Positions 7,445-11,096 of a stretch of 11,096 bases of DNA are shown here, in pieces. Location: the NCBI GenBank assembly GCA_027443745.1, contig DAIAZB010000542.1, positions 1 through 11,096 of the forward strand. The letters are read 5' to 3'. Under the pieces are notes generated by a model. The model was given only the letters and a program-made list of their open reading frames with translations. It ran no database searches and had not been told where the DNA came from. The position numbers were made by a program, and so were the translations under genes. This DNA is from Thiomonas sp. GTDB lineage: Bacteria > Pseudomonadota > Gammaproteobacteria > Burkholderiales > Burkholderiaceae. Position 1 is the stretch's first letter, and each line of letters opens with the position of its first letter.

Positions 7445-7840
7445 ATGAGCATGAGTGATCCTATTGCCGACATGCTGACGCGCATCCGTAATGCGCAGAT
7501 GGTGGAAAAGGCTACAGTCAAGATGCCGGCGTCGAAACTCAAGACGGCTATTGCGCAGGTGCTACAGGACGAGGGCTATATCGATGGCTTCGAATTGCTG
7601 CGCGATGGTGTCAAGGCTGATTTGCAAATCGCGCTGAAGTACTACGCGGGGCGCCCTGTAATCGAGCGCATCGAACGCGTCAGTCGTCCTGGTCTGAGAA
7701 TCTACCGCGGACAGCACGCCATTCCCCAGGTTCTGAATGGGCTTGGAGTTGCAATTGTTTCCACGCCGCAGGGTGTGATGACCGACCGTAAAGCGCGCCA
7801 GGTTGGCGTCGGTGGTGAGGTTCTTTGCTATGTTGCTTAA
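7445..7840 (+). CDS. rpsH: 30S ribosomal protein S8
   Basis: Encodes 131 residues. S8 is a primary binder of the central domain of 16S rRNA (helix 21) and in E. coli the translational repressor of the spc operon. [20 protein letters not shown] (1-20) is the standard N-terminus, and [20 protein letters not shown] (106-125) is the C-terminal RNA-binding region. I chose ATG 7445 because GGAG (7433-7436) is eight bases upstream and E. coli S8 also starts MSMxDPIADM. The start at 7295 on the same frame lies inside rpsN and is rejected. Whether S8 represses this cluster cannot be read from the protein. Confidence 0.98.
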   Translation: MSMSDPIADMLTRIRNAQMVEKATVKMPASKLKTAIAQVLQDEGYIDGFELLRDGVKADLQIALKYYAGRPVIERIERVSRPGLRIYRGQHAIPQVLNGLGVAIVSTPQGVMTDRKARQVGVGGEVLCYVA

Positions 7841-7853
7841 TTGAGGGTCGGCC

Positions 7854-8387
7854 ATGTCTCGAGTCGCCAAAAATCCTATCGTCGTCCCCAAAGGAGTTGA
7901 GATCTTCTTGACTGCAGAGCAAATCGCAGTCAAGGGAGGTTTGGGCCGTCTGCAGCGCGCACTGAATCCGCTGGTCAAGGTCGAATTGCAAGAAGGTCAC
8001 TTGACGTTTGCTCCAACCGACGCAAGCCGAGAGTCGCATGCGCTTTCTGGTACTTTTCGCGCTCTAGTTGCCGGTATGGTCGCAGGCGTCGACAAGGGCT
8101 TTGAGAAAAGGCTGACCCTTGTCGGTGTCGGTTACAAGGCGCAGATTCAGGGGGCCAAACTGAATTTATCTCTCGGTTTCTCGCATCCTGTGGTGCGTGA
8201 TATGCCTGATGGCATCAAAATCGAGGCGCCGACTCCGACGGAAATCGTGCTCAAGGGTGTCGACAAGCAGTTGGTCGGCCAAATGGCTGCAGATATCCGT
8301 GCAATCCGTCCGCCTGAGCCATACAAAGGCAAGGGTGTTCGCTACGCCAATGAGGTCGTGGTGATCAAGGAAACCAAGAAGAAATAA
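7854..8387 (+). CDS. rplF: 50S ribosomal protein L6
   Basis: Encodes 177 residues, the same as E. coli. L6 has two repeated domains and binds 23S rRNA near the factor-binding site and sarcin-ricin loop. [14 protein letters not shown] (2-15) is the N-terminus. [12 protein letters not shown] (89-100) opens the second domain. [19 protein letters not shown] (151-169) is the L6 signature region. The start ATG 7854 has GAGGG (7843-7847) six bases upstream and lies 13 bases after rpsH. Its tail is lysine-rich, as in the family. Confidence 0.98.
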   Translation: MSRVAKNPIVVPKGVEIFLTAEQIAVKGGLGRLQRALNPLVKVELQEGHLTFAPTDASRESHALSGTFRALVAGMVAGVDKGFEKRLTLVGVGYKAQIQGAKLNLSLGFSHPVVRDMPDGIKIEAPTPTEIVLKGVDKQLVGQMAADIRAIRPPEPYKGKGVRYANEVVVIKETKKK

Positions 8388-8398
8388 GGGGCTGTGCC

Positions 8399-8758
8399 AT
8401 GCTAAATAAAAAACTAGCCCGTATGCGCCGTGCCAAGTCCACGCGCGCCCAGATTGCGCGGCTTCGTGTGACACGACTCGCGGTGCATCGCTCGAATGCG
8501 CACATTTACGCCAGCATCATTTCCGAGGATGGTGAGCGTGTGCTCATGACCGCTTCGACAGTTGAGCCTGAAGTCCGCCAGCAACTCCAGGGTTCGGGTG
8601 GGAATGTGGGTGCGGCACAAATAGTCGGTCGCCGTATTGCGGAAAAGGCGCGCGCTGCAGGCATCGAGCAGGTTGCTTTTGACCGCTCGGGGTTTCAGTA
8701 TCACGGCCGCGTCAAGGCCCTGGCTGAAGCTGCGCGCGAAGCTGGTTTGAAATTCTGA
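8399..8758 (+). CDS. rplR: 50S ribosomal protein L18
   Basis: Encodes 119 residues. L18 binds 5S rRNA and with L5 brings it into the large subunit. The basic N-terminus [17 protein letters not shown] (3-19) contacts [19 protein letters not shown] (26-41), [19 protein letters not shown] (71-89) and [20 protein letters not shown] (94-113) are diagnostic. The start ATG 8399 has AAGGGG (8386-8391) seven bases upstream, overlapping the rplF stop. The rpsE gene follows after seven bases. A long antisense frame covers this gene and rpsE but is a shadow. Confidence 0.98.
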   Translation: MLNKKLARMRRAKSTRAQIARLRVTRLAVHRSNAHIYASIISEDGERVLMTASTVEPEVRQQLQGSGGNVGAAQIVGRRIAEKARAAGIEQVAFDRSGFQYHGRVKALAEAAREAGLKF

Positions 8759-8765
8759 GGTTGAC

Positions 8766-9284
8766 ATGGCCAAAGTCCAAGCAAAGATGAACACCGAAGC
8801 CCGTGATGACGGTCTGCGGGAAAAAATGATTGCCGTGAACCGCGTGACCAAGGTGGTCAAAGGCGGCCGTATCCTGGGTTTCGCCGCTCTGGCTGTCGTG
8901 GGTGACGGGGACGGACGTATCGGCATGGGCAAAGGCAAGGCGCGTGAAGTGCCGGTCGCCGTGCAAAAGGCCATGGACCAGGCGCGCCGCAACATGATCA
9001 AGATCAAGTTGAAGAATGGCACCTTGCACCACCAGGTTTTCGGCAGCCACGCCGCCTCCGATGTCATGATGGCCCCAGCCCCGCAGGGTACGGGCATCAT
9101 CGCCGGTGGGCCCATGCGCGCCATTTTCGAGGTGGTCGGGATTACCGACGTCGTCGCCAAGAGCCATGGTTCGACCAATCCCTACAACATGGTTCGTGCC
9201 ACGCTGGACGGTCTGACCAAAGGGAACACACCTTCGGAGATCGCCATGAAGCGCGGCAAGAGTCTTGAAGAAATCCTCAACTGA
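8766..9284 (+). CDS. rpsE: 30S ribosomal protein S5
   Basis: Encodes 172 residues. S5 is at the mRNA entry site with S3 and S4 and affects decoding accuracy. [20 protein letters not shown] (17-36) followed by [20 protein letters not shown] (39-58) is the double-stranded RNA-binding-like N-terminal domain. The VKGGR loop is the area where spectinomycin-resistance changes occur in other bacteria, and it looks wild type. [20 protein letters not shown] (131-150) is the C-terminal signature. The start ATG 8766 has GAGG (8757-8760) five bases upstream. G/C-ending codons are moderately frequent in its first 40 codons (27 of 40). Confidence 0.98.
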   Translation: MAKVQAKMNTEARDDGLREKMIAVNRVTKVVKGGRILGFAALAVVGDGDGRIGMGKGKAREVPVAVQKAMDQARRNMIKIKLKNGTLHHQVFGSHAASDVMMAPAPQGTGIIAGGPMRAIFEVVGITDVVAKSHGSTNPYNMVRATLDGLTKGNTPSEIAMKRGKSLEEILN

Positions 9285-9292
9285 GCGCCGCC

Positions 9293-9478
9293 ATGCAAGA
9301 GAAGAAAGAAGTGAAAGTCAAGCTGGTGCGCAGCGTCATCGGCACCCGCTCCGATCATCGCGACACGGTGCGCGGTCTTGGCCTGCGCCGCGTCAATGAC
9401 GAGCGCGCCCTTGAAGATACGCCAGCCGTTCGAGGCATGATTCGCAAGGTCGACTATCTCGTCAAGGTCATTGCCTGA
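9293..9478 (+). CDS. rpmD: 50S ribosomal protein L30
   Basis: Encodes 61 residues, a normal length for this small large-subunit protein. [20 protein letters not shown] (8-27) and [20 protein letters not shown] (28-47) match the family, ending with [12 protein letters not shown]30 is dispensable or absent in some bacteria but belongs in this position. The start ATG 9293 is eight bases after rpsE and has only a weak TGAG upstream. GTG 9311 is a possible in-frame alternative that would remove six residues. The gene is followed by a 71-base gap before rplO. Confidence 0.95.
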   Translation: MQEKKEVKVKLVRSVIGTRSDHRDTVRGLGLRRVNDERALEDTPAVRGMIRKVDYLVKVIA

Positions 9479-9549
9479 AGGCTCAACACGCGCCGACGCC
9501 GGAGCTTGGTCTACTGTCGCCGCGCAGCATCCACATGGGATCCAGCAGC
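9479..9549 (+). other. 71-base rpmD-rplO spacer with a weak hairpin
   Basis: AGGCTC (9479-9484), directly after the rpmD stop, can pair with GAGCTT (9502-9507) with one G-U pair around 17 bases. No T-run and no promoter-like hexamer pair are seen. This spacer is longer than most gaps in the cluster, where 1-15 bases is usual. It may be only a loosely packed junction. Confidence 0.25.
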
Positions 9550-9999
9550 ATGCAACTCAACACAATTCAACCCGCAGCAGGCGCCACGCACAGCAGCAAG
9601 CGTGTCGGCCGCGGCATTGGCTCCGGGCTGGGCAAAACCTCGGGTCGCGGGCACAAAGGCCAGAAATCACGCTCCGGCGGCTACCACAAGGTTGGCTTTG
9701 AAGGTGGTCAGATGCCGCTGCAGCGTCGCCTGCCCAAGCGTGGTTTCAAATCGCCGACGGCGAAGTTCAAGGCTGAAGTCCGACTCTCCGAGCTTGCCCT
9801 GATCCAGGGCGACCAGGTGGATCTGCTCAGTCTCAAGGCGGCCGGTCTCATCTCGGATCAGGCGCTTTCGGCCAAGATTTTCGCCTCCGGAGAGGTGGCG
9901 CGTGCGTTCATGGTCAGTGGTGTCCTGGTGAGTCGCGGCGCCAAGCTTGCCATTGAAGCGGCGGGCGGCAAGGTCGCCCCGCAGGCAGACGCAAACTAA
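9550..9999 (+). CDS. rplO: 50S ribosomal protein L15
   Basis: Encodes 149 residues, slightly longer than E. coli L15 (144). L15 is a late-assembly protein with a long glycine-rich N-terminal extension that threads into the large subunit. [12 protein letters not shown] (1-12) leads into [20 protein letters not shown] (19-38) and [20 protein letters not shown] (41-60). The C-terminal domain has the usual small hydrophobic pattern, [15 protein letters not shown] chose ATG 9550 over the in-frame ATG 9535, which would add five non-family residues; GGGA (9537-9540) can serve as a weak ribosome binding site nine bases before 9550. The secY gene follows after seven bases. Confidence 0.97.
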   Translation: MQLNTIQPAAGATHSSKRVGRGIGSGLGKTSGRGHKGQKSRSGGYHKVGFEGGQMPLQRRLPKRGFKSPTAKFKAEVRLSELALIQGDQVDLLSLKAAGLISDQALSAKIFASGEVARAFMVSGVLVSRGAKLAIEAAGGKVAPQADAN

Positions 10000-10006
10000 T
10001 CCCATC

Positions 10007-11096
10007 ATGGCAACGCAATCCAGCGCACTCGGTGGCGGAAAATACGGCGATCTGACCAAGCGCCTGATGTTTTTGCTCGGCGCCCTGGTTGTGTTCCGCA
10101 TCGGGGCTCATATTCCCGTCCCCGGCATCAATCCGCAGCAATTGCAGCAGTTGTTCAACAACAACTCCGGCGGCATTCTCGGTTTGTTCAATATGTTTTC
10201 CGGTGGGGCACTTTCGCGCTTCACGGTTTTTGCGCTTGGGATCATGCCGTACATTTCGGCGTCGATCATCATGCAGTTGCTCACCTATGTGGTTCCGTCG
10301 ATGGAGGCCCTGAAAAAGGAAGGTGAGGCGGGGCGGCGGAAAATTACGCAATACACGCGCTATTTCACGCTATTTTTGGCCATTTTCCAGTCTCTTGGAA
10401 TTTCTGTTGCACTCAGCGCAACGCAAGGTCTGGTTCTAGATCCAGGACTCGGATTCAAGTTGACGGCTGTTGTTAGTTTGACTGCTGGCACAATGTTTCT
10501 GATGTGGCTCGGTGAGCAAATCACTGAGCGCGGTCTCGGTAATGGTATATCCATAATTATATTTGCCGGTATTGCTTCCGGTTTGCCGACAGCTCTTGGC
10601 GGTCTGTTGGAATTGGTGCGTACTGGAGCCATGAGTATTCTGGTTTCCATTTTCGTGCTGGCCATCGTGATTGCCGTGACTTATTTCGTGGTCTTTGTCG
10701 AGCGCGGCCAGCGAAAAATTCTTGTTAATTACGCGCGCCGACAAGTCGGAAATAAGGTGTATGGTGGGCAATCCTCTCATCTACCTTTGAAGTTGAACAT
10801 GTCTGGCGTGATCCCCCCAATTTTCGCCTCATCGATCATCTTGCTACCTGCCACGATCGTTAGTTGGTTCGGTTCGGGGCGCGGCATGAGTTGGCTCAAG
10901 GACGCGGCCGCTTTGCTTTCGCCCGGTCAACCTATTTATGTTGCACTGTATGCGGGCGCGATCATCTTTTTCTGCTTCTTTTATACCGCTTTGGTATTTA
11001 ATAGCCGTGAGACTGCAGATAATTTGAAAAAGAGTGGCGCATTCATTCCGGGTATTCGGCCTGGGGAGCAAACTGCTCGCCATATTGACAAGATTC
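10007..11096 (+). CDS. secY: Protein translocase subunit SecY, N-terminal 363 codons (cut by window end)
   Basis: SecY is the central channel of the SecYEG translocon in the inner membrane. The frame is open from ATG 10007 to the right edge, 363 codons of a protein usually near 440. The first transmembrane segment spans about 18-38. [20 protein letters not shown] (55-74) covers the plug region, followed by [16 protein letters not shown] (77-92), a SecY signature. [20 protein letters not shown] (163-182) is the second signature. Further segments lie near 115-140, 181-200, 210-233, 266-290 and 309-333. The cytoplasmic C5 loop begins beyond about 333, and the rest is missing. No clear ribosome binding site precedes the start, so translation is probably coupled to rplO, seven bases upstream. 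Third-position GC falls inside the gene. Confidence 0.98.
   Translation, partial: MATQSSALGGGKYGDLTKRLMFLLGALVVFRIGAHIPVPGINPQQLQQLFNNNSGGILGLFNMFSGGALSRFTVFALGIMPYISASIIMQLLTYVVPSMEALKKEGEAGRRKITQYTRYFTLFLAIFQSLGISVALSATQGLVLDPGLGFKLTAVVSLTAGTMFLMWLGEQITERGLGNGISIIIFAGIASGLPTALGGLLELVRTGAMSILVSIFVLAIVIAVTYFVVFVERGQRKILVNYARRQVGNKVYGGQSSHLPLKLNMSGVIPPIFASSIILLPATIVSWFGSGRGMSWLKDAAALLSPGQPIYVALYAGAIIFFCFFYTALVFNSRETADNLKKSGAFIPGIRPGEQTARHIDKI

Noticed and set aside
8414..9178. 254-codon open frame on the minus strand across rplR and rpsE
   Set aside because: It lies wholly opposite two unmistakable ribosomal protein genes. Its product has biased, repetitive composition typical of antisense translation of GC-rich genes.

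Overview
This window is the S10-spc ribosomal protein gene cluster of a betaproteobacterium, all on the plus strand. The order is tuf (3' end), rpsJ, rplC, rplD, rplW, rplB, rpsS, rplV, rpsC, rplP, rpmC, rpsQ, rplN, rplX, rplE, rpsN, rpsH, rplF, rplR, rpsE, rpmD, rplO and secY (5' part). The proteins resemble those of Burkholderiales from memory: the S10 sequence, the L3 methylation-site loop, a cysteine-poor 101-residue S14 and an S3 with a long tail. I cannot place the genus. No mobile element, tRNA, rRNA gene, CRISPR array or defence gene is visible, and the gene order is the classical one.

Layout. 1-247 is the last 81 codons of EF-Tu. rpsJ follows after 40 bases. A 204-base space (600-803) separates rpsJ from rplC and holds a sigma70-like promoter and a leader of about 150 nt with three clear hairpins. 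rplC to rpsQ (804-5602) is tightly packed, with several ATGA or TGATG stop/start overlaps. A second long space (5603-5852) separates rpsQ from rplN. It holds paired hairpins, a TTGACA promoter candidate and a short structured leader. rplN to rplO (5853-9999) follows with short gaps, except 71 bases before rplO. secY starts at 10007 and runs off the right edge.

How the genes work together. The ribosomal proteins include many primary assembly proteins (L2, L3, L4, L22, L23, L24, S8, S17), the 5S rRNA binders (L5, L18) and the tunnel-exit proteins (L23, L29, L22, L24). EF-Tu delivers aminoacyl-tRNA to the ribosome, and SecY is the membrane channel that docks near the L23/L29/L24 exit site. Close spacing and embedded ribosome binding sites suggest translational coupling. 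The two large gaps suggest three transcription units with read-through: tuf-rpsJ, rplC-rpsQ and rplN onward.

I found no undescribed system. The parts most worth a second look are the two structured leaders, alternative hairpins at the rplE start, a fall in third-position GC inside secY with an ATA codon cluster, and an unassigned antisense reading frame in the rpsQ-rplN gap.
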